From assembly GCA_038257155.1 (NCBI GenBank), contig JBBSJP010000003.1, positions 149,433 to 213,432 on the forward strand: a stretch of 64,000 nucleotides of DNA, in the 5' to 3' direction. The DNA is from JANJTY01 sp038257155 (GTDB taxonomy: Bacteria > Pseudomonadota > Gammaproteobacteria > Xanthomonadales > Xanthomonadaceae). The notes beneath the pieces were generated by a model. It had not been told where the DNA came from, searched no databases, and was given only the letters and a program-made list of their open reading frames with translations. Below, piece by piece: positions 43,198 through 51,855 of this stretch. Both the position numbers and the translations under genes were made by a program. The stretch's first letter is position 1. The number at the start of each line of letters is the position of its first letter.

Positions 43198-43452
43198 ATG
43201 GCTTTGCTGATCAATGAGCTCTGCGTCAACTGTGACGTCTGCGAGCCGGCCTGTCCGAACAAGGCGATCTTCCAGGGTGCCGAGATCTACGAGATCGATC
43301 CGGCGCGCTGCACGGAGTGTGTTGGCCACTTCGACGAGCCGCAATGCGTGGTGGTCTGCCCGGTGGAGTGCATCGACAAGGATCCGGCCTTTCCGGAGAG
43401 CAACGAACAGCTGCTGAGCAAGCTGTTGCGATTGCAGCAGGAGGCGGCTTGA
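43198..43452 (+). CDS. yfhL: YfhL-type 2[4Fe-4S] ferredoxin
   Basis: An 84-residue ferredoxin with two four-Cys motifs: CVNCDVCEPACP and the stretched second one CTECVGHFDEPQCVVVCP, whose extra residues between Cys two and three are typical of the Allochromatium/YfhL subgroup, as is the C-terminal helical extension. It carries electrons, partner unknown. coaD and this ferredoxin are neighbours in many gammaproteobacteria. It overlaps ggt. Confidence 0.93.
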   Translation: MALLINELCVNCDVCEPACPNKAIFQGAEIYEIDPARCTECVGHFDEPQCVVVCPVECIDKDPAFPESNEQLLSKLLRLQQEAA

Positions 43453-45146
43453 GCATTTCCGTTCGATTTGTTTTTCTGCTGGCCTTCATGCCGGCAGTGT
43501 TGTTTGCCCGTCCCGCCGAAGTGCTGCCGAAGCAGCCGGTGGTAGCCAGCGCAAACGCAGCAGCGGCTGATGCAGGTCTCGAGATCCTGACTGCCGGGGG
43601 CAATGCCTTCGATGCTGCGGTCGCGGTGAGCGCGACCCTGGGTCTGGTGGAGCCGGAGAGTTCGGGCCTGGGCGGCGGCGGCTTCATCCTGATTCGTCGC
43701 GCCAGCGATGGCCGCGAAATATTCATCGATGCACGCGAGCGTGCGCCGCTGGCGGCGACCCGCAACATGTACCTCGATGCGGACGGCAAACCTGAGCGCG
43801 ACCGAGCCGTGAACGGTGCCCTGGCTGCCGCCATACCGGGCATGCCCGCAGCGCTGGACCACCTGGCAAAGAACTACGGCCGGTTTGGGCTCGACAAATC
43901 CCTTGCGCCAGCCATCCGCCTTGCCCGCGACGGCTGGACGTTTGGTCCCAAGAACCACGCCATGATGGGCTTCCGCAAGGAGCTGCTTGGCAAGGATGCT
44001 GGCGCCGCCGCGCTGCTGCTGATCGACGGAGAAATGCCCGAAATCGGCAGCCTGATGCGCAATCCCGACTATGCCGCCACCCTGGAACTGCTGCAGCGAG
44101 AAGGAGCACCGGGCTTCTACACGGGTGAGTTCGCGAAGCGACTGGTCGATGGCGTGCGTGCTGCTGGCGGAATCTGGAGCGAGCAGGACCTGGCCGAGTA
44201 TCGCCTGGTTGAACGCGCGCCGCTGATCATCGAGCATCGCGGCTTTCGCATCGTCACTGCGCCGCCGCCATCGTCTGGCGGAATCGCGGTGGCGCAGGTG
44301 CTGCAAATCCTGCAGGGCTATGACTACACAGCTCAGGAGCGCGTGCCGCGCCTGCACCTCACCATCGAGGCCCTGCGCCGCGCCTATCGCGACCGGGCGA
44401 TCTTTCTTGGCGATCCGGATTTCGTCGCCGTACCCACCGAACTGCTGACCAGCGCCGCCTACGCCGCCGGTCTGCGTGCCGGCATCCATCCCGAGCGCGC
44501 CACGCCCAGCGACATGCTGCCCGGCGTCAGTGTCGGCGGCAGCGAAGACACCACGCATTTCTCCATCATTGATACCGAGGGCAACCTCGTCGCGATCACC
44601 CAGACGGTAAACCTGCCGTATGGCAATGGCGTGGTCGTGCCTGGAACAGGTTTTCTGCTCAACAACGAGATGGACGATTTCTCGATCAAGCCGGGCGTGC
44701 CGAACGCCTACGGGTTGGTCGGGGATGACGCCAACGCCATCGCACCGGGCAAGCGCCCGCTGTCCTCGATGACGCCGAGTTTCCTGATCGGCGAAGAGCG
44801 CGTCGCGGTGCTTGGCACACCCGGTGGCAGCCGCATCATCAGCATGGTGCTGTTCGGACTGATGCAGCTGATGGAAGGCGCCGGCGCACAGGCCGCGGCC
44901 GACGCACCGCGCATCCATCACCAGTACTTGCCTGACGCAGTGCAAGCCGAACCCGAAGCACTGAGCGAGGCTGAAATTGCCGAACTGCAGGCGCGAGGCT
45001 TCACCATCCAGCCCGCCCAGCGCCCCTGGGGCAATATGCAGATCGCCCTGTGGCATCGCCAAACCGGCGAAGTCGAAGCCGGCACCGACCCGCGCTGGAA
45101 GGGTGTGGGCAAGGCGGGTATTGGTGAGGCGAGCATCTACCGCTGA
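43449..45146 (+). CDS. ggt: Gamma-glutamyltransferase
   Basis: A 565-residue periplasmic enzyme that cleaves gamma-glutamyl bonds such as that of glutathione, made as a precursor that cuts itself. The nucleophilic Thr is in GGSEDTTHFSIID, splitting a large and a small subunit; further signatures are ARERAPLAAT, LNNEMDDFS and PLSSMTPSFL. TTG 43449 is chosen as start because it gives a signal peptide (SVRFVFLLAFMPAVLFA) and the next ATG (43488) would lose it. It overlaps the ferredoxin stop (TTGA), with AGGAGG just upstream. Confidence 0.92.
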   Translation: MSISVRFVFLLAFMPAVLFARPAEVLPKQPVVASANAAAADAGLEILTAGGNAFDAAVAVSATLGLVEPESSGLGGGGFILIRRASDGREIFIDARERAPLAATRNMYLDADGKPERDRAVNGALAAAIPGMPAALDHLAKNYGRFGLDKSLAPAIRLARDGWTFGPKNHAMMGFRKELLGKDAGAAALLLIDGEMPEIGSLMRNPDYAATLELLQREGAPGFYTGEFAKRLVDGVRAAGGIWSEQDLAEYRLVERAPLIIEHRGFRIVTAPPPSSGGIAVAQVLQILQGYDYTAQERVPRLHLTIEALRRAYRDRAIFLGDPDFVAVPTELLTSAAYAAGLRAGIHPERATPSDMLPGVSVGGSEDTTHFSIIDTEGNLVAITQTVNLPYGNGVVVPGTGFLLNNEMDDFSIKPGVPNAYGLVGDDANAIAPGKRPLSSMTPSFLIGEERVAVLGTPGGSRIISMVLFGLMQLMEGAGAQAAADAPRIHHQYLPDAVQAEPEALSEAEIAELQARGFTIQPAQRPWGNMQIALWHRQTGEVEAGTDPRWKGVGKAGIGEASIYR

Positions 45147-45241
45147 GAAGCCGTGAGTCCGGCCTGCGGCCGGCCTCGACGCCTCCTCCATGAACCCATA
45201 CCTCCATCTATTTGTATTTCGCATCGGCCTTGCACCTCGGT

Positions 45242-45355
45242 GTCGGCTCCACCGCTTCGCGGCTTGAGCCGACCTACATGGGCTTGCTCGTAGGTCGGAT
45301 CAAGCGCCGCCGAATCGCCAGGCCAAGCGATCAGAATTGTCGGCGCGGATCCGAC
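45242..45355. repeat. REP-A unit and long-loop variant, paired
   Basis: GTCGGCTCCACCGCTTCGCG through GAGCCGACCTAC (45242-45277) is REP-A in inverted orientation. GTAGGTCGGATCAAGCGCC through GGCGCGGATCCGAC (45290-45355) is the variant seen at 7681-7746 reversed. The two kinds occur side by side at both places. Confidence 0.85.
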
Positions 45356-45540
45356 GCCAGACCGGAACGGGTTCATTGTCCGTAGGCAGGTCTGTCGAAG
45401 GCGGACTGGAGGCTCACCACGAACGGGTGGTGGGTAGACGGGCTTGAGTTGAGAGCGTTGGGCGCGCCCGAACTACACGTCGTCGGGGAAAGTCGTTTCG
45501 AAGTGCTCGACGCGCAATAATGCAAGGGCAAGCTCCAACC

Positions 45541-45640
45541 CGCTCCCGCTCCCGCTCCCGCTCCCGCTCCCGCTCCCGCTCCCGCTCCCGCTTCTCCGCT
45601 TTCCCGTTCTCCGTTCCCCCGTTCCCCGTTCCCCGTTCCC
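45541..45640 (+). repeat. Tandem hexamer (CGCTCC)8 and GTTCCCC-type tract
   Basis: Eight uninterrupted copies of CGCTCC (45541-45588), then a CTT interruption and imperfect CCGTTCC/CCGTTCCC units to about 45640. The tract ends about 11 bp before the metallo-hydrolase start, so slippage here would change the leader and the spacing to any upstream promoter. No ribosome-binding site is obvious in it. Confidence 0.85.
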
Positions 45641-45650
45641 AGGCTCCTGC

Positions 45651-46523
45651 ATGAAACTGACTTCCCTGCTCGGCAACTCCCAACGCCTCGACGGTGGTGC
45701 CATGTTCGGCAATGTGCCGCGTGCGATGTGGTCGCAGTGGCTGGCGCCGGATGAGCAGCATCGTGTGCCGCTGGCCTGCCGCGCCCTGCTGGTCACCGGG
45801 CTGGATGGCAGGAACGTGCTGTTTGAAACCGGCATCGGCGCATTCTTCGAGCCGAAGATGCGCGAACGTTTTGGTGTGGTCGAGGAGCGTCACGTGCTGC
45901 TCGACTCGCTGGCCGAGGCCGGCTTGACGCACGAAGACATCGACGTGGTGGTGCTCAGCCATCTGCATTTCGACCATGCCGGCGGTCTGCTCGCGGCATG
46001 GCGTGAAGGCTCAGCCCCCGAGCTGCTTTTCCCCAACGCGCGCTTCCTGATTGGTGCGGAACATCTGGCGCGCGCTCGCGATCCGCATCCGCGTGACCGG
46101 GCCAGCTTCATCCCTGAACTGCTGCCCCTGCTGGAAGCATCCGGTCGTCTTGAGACCGTGCACGGCGAGTACAGCGAAACGCTTGGCAAGGCGGTGCGCT
46201 TTCATTACAGCGACGGTCACACGCCGGGTCTGATGCTGGCCGAGATCGTCGGCGAGGGCGGCCGTGGCGGCGTGGTGTTCTGTGCCGACCTGATTCCCGG
46301 GCGGCCCTGGGTGCATCTGCCAGTGACGATGGGCTACGATCGCTGGCCCGAGCGTCTGATCGACGAGAAGCTGGCGTTTCTCGAAGACAAGCTCGAGCGG
46401 GGCGTTCGACTGTTTTTTACCCACGATCCAGGTTGCGCCATTGCCGAGGTGCAGCGCGATGCACGGGGTCGATTCCATACGGCGCACGAGCTTGGCTCGT
46501 TGGCCGCTCAACCCATGAACTGA
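45651..46523 (+). CDS. MBL-fold metallo-hydrolase
   Basis: A 290-residue metallo-beta-lactamase-fold hydrolase. The metal motif is LSHLHFDHAGG (HxHxDH), with further ligands in YSDGHTPGLML and FCADLIPGRPW. There is no signal peptide, so it is cytoplasmic; it resembles AHL-lactonase/glyoxalase-type members, but the substrate is unknown. ATG 45651 directly follows the tandem pyrimidine repeats. DUF4920 gene follows 11 bp downstream. Confidence 0.88.
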   Translation: MKLTSLLGNSQRLDGGAMFGNVPRAMWSQWLAPDEQHRVPLACRALLVTGLDGRNVLFETGIGAFFEPKMRERFGVVEERHVLLDSLAEAGLTHEDIDVVVLSHLHFDHAGGLLAAWREGSAPELLFPNARFLIGAEHLARARDPHPRDRASFIPELLPLLEASGRLETVHGEYSETLGKAVRFHYSDGHTPGLMLAEIVGEGGRGGVVFCADLIPGRPWVHLPVTMGYDRWPERLIDEKLAFLEDKLERGVRLFFTHDPGCAIAEVQRDARGRFHTAHELGSLAAQPMN

Positions 46524-46534
46524 CGAGGTTTCCG

Positions 46535-46957
46535 ATGCGTCTGTCTGCCCTGTTTTTGTTGTTGTCTTCCATCGGCCTGGCCCACGCCGGCGACTCGAAG
46601 GTGTATGGCGAGGCCATGCCGGAAGGCGAGGCCATCGGCATTGCGACGGCAGCGGCGGACCCCGCTGCCTACGCCGGCGAAGCGCGCCTGTTCAGCGGGC
46701 GCATCACCCAGGTCTGTCAGAAGAAAGGCTGCTGGGTCGTGCTGGAGCAGGACGGCAAGAGCGCGCGGGTGATGGCCAAGGAACACGGCTTCGAGGTTCC
46801 GTTTGACAGCAGCGGCCCGGCCGTTGCCTTCGGCGTTCTGCAGATTGAACCCATCACGCCCGAGCACGCCCGCCATCTGGTGGAGGACGATGGTGCCGAG
46901 GATCCGGGCGAAAGCGAACTGCGCGTGCTGGCCACCGCGATCCGCATCGGCGGCTGA
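46535..46957 (+). CDS. DUF4920 periplasmic protein
   Basis: A 140-residue exported protein. RLSALFLLLSSIGLAHA is a signal peptide; the mature part has the DUF4920 pattern RLFSGRITQVCQKKGCWVVL, with a CxxxxC pair that could bind a metal or form a disulfide, and PFDSSGPAVAFGVLQIEP. The function of the family is not known. It follows the MBL hydrolase gene closely, so the two may be transcribed together. Confidence 0.8.
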   Translation: MRLSALFLLLSSIGLAHAGDSKVYGEAMPEGEAIGIATAAADPAAYAGEARLFSGRITQVCQKKGCWVVLEQDGKSARVMAKEHGFEVPFDSSGPAVAFGVLQIEPITPEHARHLVEDDGAEDPGESELRVLATAIRIGG

Positions 46958-47021
46958 TCCGCCACGTCGACGTAACCGGGGCCGCTCATGCTGAGCGGCC
47001 CTGATCCGCAATCCTGGAACG

Positions 47022-48419
47022 ATGACCACCCACTTTCCCACTCTCACGCGGCGCACACTCCTGCGCGGCGCCGGGTTCGGCCTGGCCTTGGCCGGCCTCA
47101 CTCCCCTGGGGCGGCTTCTCGCCAGTGCGGGCGAGCGCCGACGCAGCATTCCTGGCTACGGTCCGCTCGCTCCGGTGTTCGACTCGAACACGGGTCTGCC
47201 CCTGCTGCAGCTTCCCAAGGGTTTCAGCTATGTCAGCTTCGGCTGGACCGGCGAGCCGCTGCCCGATGGGCGGCCCTGTCCGCGCAAGCATGACGGCATG
47301 GGCTTGGTGGCGATGGAGGGCGATGTCGCGGTGCTGGTCCGTAATCACGAGATCGGCGCAGAACCTGGTGGCAGTTTTGCTCCGCCCGAGGGAACCTACG
47401 ACGCCGATTGCGCGGGTGGAACCACCACCCTGCGCTTCAATACGCGCACCGGCCAGCTGGAATCCATGCTGCCTTCGCTCTCGGGCACCCTGGTCAACTG
47501 CGCCGGCGGCGTAACGCCTTGGGGCACGTGGCTATCCTGCGAAGAGATCGTGCTGGCGGAAGGCCAGCTTGTGCCGACGCGCGAAAAGTTGCTGCACAAG
47601 ATGAAGCGCGCGCATGGTTTCGTTTTCGAAGTGCCGGCGCGCGGACTGGGAAATCCGCAGCCGCTGCTGGCCCTCGGTCAGATGAAGCACGAGGCCGCCA
47701 CCGTAGACCCGGCGACGGGAACGGTTTACCTCACCGAGGATGGCGAACCGGAAGCCGGCTTCTACCGCATGGTTCCCAAGGCACCTGGCGAACTTCATCG
47801 TGGTGGTCGCCTGCAGATGCTGCGGGTGGCGGGAACGCCCGACCTGCGCACCGGCTGCCGCGAGGGTGAACGATTCCGGGTCGAATGGGTCGACATTGAA
47901 GATCCCACCGCGGGTGTCGACTCTGACGGCGGCATGTTCGGCCTGGTGCGTGCCGGCAAGGCAGCGGGTGCTTCGGTATTCACCCGCCTGGAAGGCTGCA
48001 TTGCCGGCGAGGGCCGCATCTGGTTCACCTCCACCGATGGCGGCGACGCACGTTGCGGCCAGCTATGGGCCTACCGCCCGCAAACGGAGGAACTGGAGCT
48101 GGTTTACCAGTCACCCGATCCAGCCGAACTGGACTATCCGGACAACATCGTCCTCAGCCCGCGCGGCGGCCTGGTGATCTGCGAAGACAGCGATCAACCA
48201 GTGCAGCGGCTTTACGGCATGGACGGGCAGGGCGGCCTGTTCGAGTTCTGTCGCAACAATGTGCAGTTGGACGGCGAACGCGGCTTCACCGGAGACTATC
48301 GTGGTGCCGAGTGGGCCGGCGCCTGTTTTTCCCCGGATGGCCGCTGGCTGTTCGCCAACATCTATGATCCAGGCTTCAGTGTGGCGATTACCGGCCCCTG
48401 GAAGCAGGGACTGATTTGA
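47022..48419 (+). CDS. PhoX-type (DUF839) phosphatase-family protein
   Basis: A 465-residue protein with a twin-arginine signal (TLTRRTLLRGAGFGLALAG), so it is exported folded. It has PhoX-like beta-propeller features: PKGFSYVSFGWTG, HDGMGLVAMEG, VRNHEIGAEPG, NCAGGVTPWGTWLSCEE and YPDNIVLSPRGGLVICED. PhoX enzymes are calcium-iron alkaline phosphatases; whether this member is active is not shown. It starts 64 bp after the DUF4920 gene. Confidence 0.85.
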   Translation: MTTHFPTLTRRTLLRGAGFGLALAGLTPLGRLLASAGERRRSIPGYGPLAPVFDSNTGLPLLQLPKGFSYVSFGWTGEPLPDGRPCPRKHDGMGLVAMEGDVAVLVRNHEIGAEPGGSFAPPEGTYDADCAGGTTTLRFNTRTGQLESMLPSLSGTLVNCAGGVTPWGTWLSCEEIVLAEGQLVPTREKLLHKMKRAHGFVFEVPARGLGNPQPLLALGQMKHEAATVDPATGTVYLTEDGEPEAGFYRMVPKAPGELHRGGRLQMLRVAGTPDLRTGCREGERFRVEWVDIEDPTAGVDSDGGMFGLVRAGKAAGASVFTRLEGCIAGEGRIWFTSTDGGDARCGQLWAYRPQTEELELVYQSPDPAELDYPDNIVLSPRGGLVICEDSDQPVQRLYGMDGQGGLFEFCRNNVQLDGERGFTGDYRGAEWAGACFSPDGRWLFANIYDPGFSVAITGPWKQGLI

Positions 48420-48447
48420 ACAGCCTGGTTTGACCTGGAGCTAGCAC

Positions 48448-48846
48448 ATGCCTGTTGTCACCTCGATCTATGCCGCCCTTGCCATCTTGCTGCTGCTGGC
48501 ACTCGCCGCCCGTGTGGTGCAAAGCCGACGCAGTGAGAAGATCGGCCTGGGCGATGGCAACAATCCCCATCTGCAGCGCCGCGTGCGCGTCCATGCCAAC
48601 GCGGTGGAAAACCTGCCAATCGCGTTGCTGGGTCTGCTGCTGCTCGAACTCAATGGCTTTCATGGCTGGATACTGCACCTGCTCGGCGCGCTGCTGATCG
48701 CCAGCCGTGTGCTTCACGCGATTGGCCTGTCGAACCGCTCGGGCGTGTCGTTCGGCCGCTTCTGGGGCACGCTTGGCACCTGGCTGGTGATGCTGGCGAT
48801 CGCGGTGTTGCTACTGCTTTGCGCGTTGGGACAGTTGCCTGGCTAA
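48448..48846 (+). CDS. MAPEG family membrane protein
   Basis: A 132-residue protein of the MAPEG family (membrane-associated eicosanoid/glutathione metabolism type). The family pattern is RRVRVHANAVENLPIALLGL with Arg-x-x-x-N-x-x-E, inside four hydrophobic helices. Substrate unknown; glutathione-linked roles are known for relatives. It lies 28 bp after the PhoX-like gene on the same strand. Confidence 0.85.
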   Translation: MPVVTSIYAALAILLLLALAARVVQSRRSEKIGLGDGNNPHLQRRVRVHANAVENLPIALLGLLLLELNGFHGWILHLLGALLIASRVLHAIGLSNRSGVSFGRFWGTLGTWLVMLAIAVLLLLCALGQLPG

Positions 48847-48873
48847 GCGCATTCGCGAGCCAAAGGAGCCGTT

Positions 48874-49072
48874 GTAGGTTGGTGCTGAGCGTAACGAAGC
48901 CCAACATCGCACAATCCACTCTTGCGCCAGCGCCGATCATCGCGCCGCGTAGGGCTTCGCTTTGCGTAGGTTGGTGCTGAGCGTAGCGAAGCCCAACATC
49001 GCAAAATTGAATCTCGCGCCAGGGGCAACTATTGCGCCGCGTTGGGCTTCGCTAAGCTCAGCGCCAACCTAC
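48874..49072. repeat. REP-B units (three copies)
   Basis: GTAGGTTGGTGCTGAGCGTA with ACGAAGCCCAACATCGC at 48874-48911 and 48966-49002, and an inverted copy GTTGGGCTTCGCTAAGCTCA to CCAACCTAC at 49041-49072. TTGG/CCAA ends pair around a GCTGAGC..GCTTCG core. It is a different family from REP-A. Confidence 0.85.
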
Positions 49073-49092
49073 AGGAGCGTGGGGCGCAATCC

Positions 49093-49650
49093 TCAATTGC
49101 CCGCCGGCGAACCATCCGGATTGAAATCCAGGAAATACAGCCCGGCGTAAAGCTTGGGATCGATGGAATAGCCTTCTGCCATCTTGCCGGCCAACCAGGC
49201 TGCCACTTCGCCGCGCGGGACTTCATGCACGCGGATGTTCTCGCTCTCGTCACCGCCGCCTTCGCCTACGCGGCGCAGGCCGTGGGCGCGCACGAAGGCG
49301 ATCATCTCGTTGCTCATGCCGGACGACGAGGGCCCGGCCATGAGGTATTCGATGCGTTCCGCCGTCCAGCCGGTCTCCTCTTCCAGTTCCCGTACCGCCG
49401 CGACCTCGATCGATTCGGCTTCGCCCAGATCTCCCACCAGACCGGCTGGCATCTCGATGCTGGCGCAAAGTACCGGCACCCGGTACTGCTCGACAAACAA
49501 CACCCGGTTCTGCGGGGTTACCGCCACCACGATCACCGCCGAGGTGGCATTGGTGCGTTCGGCGTACTCCCAGCGCCCGCGCCGCACCAGGCGCAGGTAG
49601 TTGCCTGAATGCATCAGTTCCGGGGATTCCACGGGGTCCTGCTCGATCAT
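49093..49650 (-). CDS. NUDIX hydrolase (ADP-ribose pyrophosphatase type)
   Basis: A 185-residue NUDIX protein. The Nudix box is GDLGEAESIEVAAVRELEEE followed by TGW, with the REUxEExGU core, and the N-terminal strand RVLFVEQYRVP and GLVGD are typical of ADP-ribose pyrophosphatases. Substrate specificity cannot be told from sequence. A start at a later ATG (about 13 residues in) is possible. It is flanked by REP-B units. Confidence 0.85.
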   Translation of the reverse strand: MIEQDPVESPELMHSGNYLRLVRRGRWEYAERTNATSAVIVVAVTPQNRVLFVEQYRVPVLCASIEMPAGLVGDLGEAESIEVAAVRELEEETGWTAERIEYLMAGPSSSGMSNEMIAFVRAHGLRRVGEGGGDESENIRVHEVPRGEVAAWLAGKMAEGYSIDPKLYAGLYFLDFNPDGSPAGN

Positions 49651-49824
49651 GGAAGAAAAATCCTGTTGGCGGGGGGCTTTCAGCCAGGTTGGCTGCTGCA
49701 GCGCGGATGCTGGCCCGATGCCCTGATCCTATCCGAAGCGGGTCCCTGGTCGGGAACCTTATCGACTGATGCTGGTCGCAGGGAGGTCCTTGCCTTCCCC
49801 ACTCACCGGACCAGACCCGCAAGC

Positions 49825-51213
49825 ATGATGCGTTCAACCCTACTTCTGCTGATGCTCCTGAGCTTCTCCGCTGCTGCCCAGCAGCCTGGCCCGCAGCGCG
49901 CTCCACCTTCTCTGGAAGACCTGCAGCGCGACGTTGCCGCCGCTGATGATGCGACCGAACTGCTGCAGCTGGCGCGGCAGATGTCGGGCCCGCAGAACGC
50001 CGACCCGCGTGCCATCGTGCTGAAGCGATTGGTCGAGTTGCGCCCGCACCTCGGCTCGCTGCGTTACGAGCTGGCCGCTGCCTACGCCGAGCGCGACCGC
50101 AAGTCCGAGGCCTACAACACCCTGATGACGCTGCAGGCGCAGGGCTATGCCAGCTCGCCGGAGAAAGACCCGCGTTTCGGCCTGATTGCAAGCACGCCAG
50201 TTTGGAAGCACATCCTTCAAACCCTCAGCCACAACGCCAAGCCGTTCGGCCAGGCCGAGATCCAGTGGCGTCTGCCGGCCGAAGACCTGTTGATCGAAAG
50301 CCTCGCCTGGGACGAGAAGCGCAAGCAGCTGCTGGTTGGCGGCGCGCGCGAAGGTGCGGTTTACCGAGTCGATGAGCAGGGCAAACTCACGACCTTGCTG
50401 AAGGCCGATGACCAGAACGGCATGTGGGCCGTGTTCGATATTGCCGTCGACAATGAGCGCGGCGCGCTGTGGGTGGCCTCCACGGCCGTTCCGCACTTCA
50501 AGGGATACGACCCAGAGAAGCACCTCGGCCGGGCGGGCGTCTTCGAGTTCGACCTCAAGAGCGGCAAGCTGCGCAATCGCTACCTGTCGCCGGTCGTGCT
50601 GGGCGGCAGTTTCTTCATGTCTTCGATCACGCTCGGGCCCAAGGGCGAGGTGTATGCCGCCGATGGCGTCAACAATGCCGTCTACACCATCAAGGATGGC
50701 GAGCTGAAGCGCGTGTTCCATGCGCCCGGGCTCACCAGCATCCGCGGCCTTGCGGTATCGGATGACGGCAAGTTTCTTTACACCGCGGACAACCAGGCCG
50801 GCATCATCGGCTTTGACCTTGCCAAGGGTCAGCCAATCGAATTGCGCGGCCCCGCCAACCTGGCGCTCGGCGGCCTGGATGGCATGGTGTGGTGGAAGGG
50901 TCACCTGATCGTCGTGCAGGGCGGCATGAATCCGCGCCGCGTACTGCGGCTGAAACTGGGCCAGGAAGGCCGGGTCATCAGCGAAGTCCAGATCCTGTCG
51001 GCCAATCACCCGGAAATGGACCTGCCCACCCTGGCGGCAACCGCGGGTGATGACCTGTTCATCATCGGCAACAGCCAGAAGCACAACTATGACCGCTTCG
51101 GTCTGCTCAAGGACGCCTCAAAGCTAAAAGGCACCATGGTCTTCAAGCTCGATGCCGGTTTCTCTGAAGCTCAGCCCGGCTACCGTCCTGAATTGCCAAC
51201 CGAAGGGCCCTGA
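49825..51213 (+). CDS. Exported beta-propeller protein with TPR-like N-terminus
   Basis: A 462-residue exported protein. MMRSTLLLLMLLSFSAAA is a signal peptide. Residues 30-110 look helical (LKRLVELRPHLGSLRYELAA), and from about residue 130 a beta-propeller of the SMP-30/gluconolactonase-like type begins (LIESLAWDEKRKQLLVGGAR, FMSSITLGPKGEVYAADGVN, IRGLAVSDDGKFLYTADNQA). Such propellers often are lactonases or binding scaffolds; the activity is unknown. Two ATGs are one codon apart. Confidence 0.78.
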   Translation: MMRSTLLLLMLLSFSAAAQQPGPQRAPPSLEDLQRDVAAADDATELLQLARQMSGPQNADPRAIVLKRLVELRPHLGSLRYELAAAYAERDRKSEAYNTLMTLQAQGYASSPEKDPRFGLIASTPVWKHILQTLSHNAKPFGQAEIQWRLPAEDLLIESLAWDEKRKQLLVGGAREGAVYRVDEQGKLTTLLKADDQNGMWAVFDIAVDNERGALWVASTAVPHFKGYDPEKHLGRAGVFEFDLKSGKLRNRYLSPVVLGGSFFMSSITLGPKGEVYAADGVNNAVYTIKDGELKRVFHAPGLTSIRGLAVSDDGKFLYTADNQAGIIGFDLAKGQPIELRGPANLALGGLDGMVWWKGHLIVVQGGMNPRRVLRLKLGQEGRVISEVQILSANHPEMDLPTLAATAGDDLFIIGNSQKHNYDRFGLLKDASKLKGTMVFKLDAGFSEAQPGYRPELPTEGP

Positions 51214-51540
51214 ATCATCAGGACTGACATCGGCCCGGATTGCCAGCATGCTCCTGAGCCCCTCGCCTGCCTGCGGGGCTCGGAGCCGCGTTTGCGAGGC
51301 ACTGGCTCGCGCGGATTTGGGCGCCTTCGCGTAAGCGATGGCGGGGGTGTGGGTTGGGGGGAGGGGTTGTAGCGCTCTGCTCCAAAAACCAAAGCAAGAG
51401 CCCCTCACCCGAGCCTTCGGCCTACCCACCCCTGCCCGCGCGCCTGCATGCGCGCGAGCGTTACGCAGGCTCGCGGCGTTCGCCGCTCGAAACCCCTGCT
51501 CACCCCGCACGCGGGAGAGGGGAGATGCCAGTGAGTCTTG

Positions 51541-51583
51541 AGCCCCTCGCCCGCACGCGGGAGAGGGGTTGGGGAGAGGGGCT
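51541..51583. repeat. GAGCCCCTC-type palindromic element
   Basis: AGCCCCTC at 51541 pairs with GAGGGGCT at 51576-51583; between them CCGCACGCGG forms an inner hairpin. Partial copies of the same sequence lie at 51256, 51398 and 51510. Confidence 0.7.
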
Positions 51584-51652
51584 GTAAATGCTCGTCACTC
51601 TGCACAGATCAATACTTTGAGGCACGGGTTCAGCGAGAGGAGGGCCTGCAGT

Positions 51653-51713
51653 CTCGATCGGCGGCTTCGCCGCTGCGTCTTCGCTGCGCTCGATCGGCGG
51701 CTTCGCCGCTGCG
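51653..51713 (+). repeat. 25-bp direct repeat
   Basis: CTCGATCGGCGGCTTCGCC followed by GCTGCG at 51653-51677 and again at 51689-51713, spacing 36 bp. The repeat is itself a hairpin (GCGGC..GCCGC). Confidence 0.75.
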
Positions 51714-51855
51714 GTTTGCTACGCTCGATCGTGACTCCCCACGGCGAACGGGTAAGGGTGGATTGGTTCGCTTGCAAGCTTGGCTGAGTCTAATTGGTAA
51801 TCAGGTCAGGGCTTGAACCTGCCGTCATCCGAACCGCGGCGCCCGATGCCGCATT

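Larger units (their letters stand above)
45147..45650. other. Intergenic region with REP units and a tandem hexamer
   Basis: No gene seen in 504 bp. It holds an inverted REP-A unit (45242-45277), the long-loop REP variant (45290-45355) and a pyrimidine-rich tandem repeat (45541-45640) just before the metallo-hydrolase start. A minus-strand frame through the hexamer would encode an Arg-Glu repeat and is not credible. Confidence 0.65.
51214..51855. other. Intergenic repeats, no gene
   Basis: About 640 bp without a credible gene. It contains nested GAGCCCCTC..GAGGGGCTC elements (51256-51283, 51398-51520, and a full hairpin at 51541-51583) and a 25-bp direct repeat CTCGATCGGCGGCTTCGCC (51653-51677 and 51689-51713). 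A related GAGCCCCTC element also occurs at 26411-26437. Confidence 0.65.

Noticed and set aside
43287..45224. 645-codon minus-strand open frame
   Set aside because: Antisense shadow of gamma-glutamyltransferase and the ferredoxin.
45414..45977. Minus-strand frame encoding an Arg-Glu repeat
   Set aside because: The repeat is the translated CGCTCC hexamer tract; the frame also overlaps the metallo-hydrolase gene.
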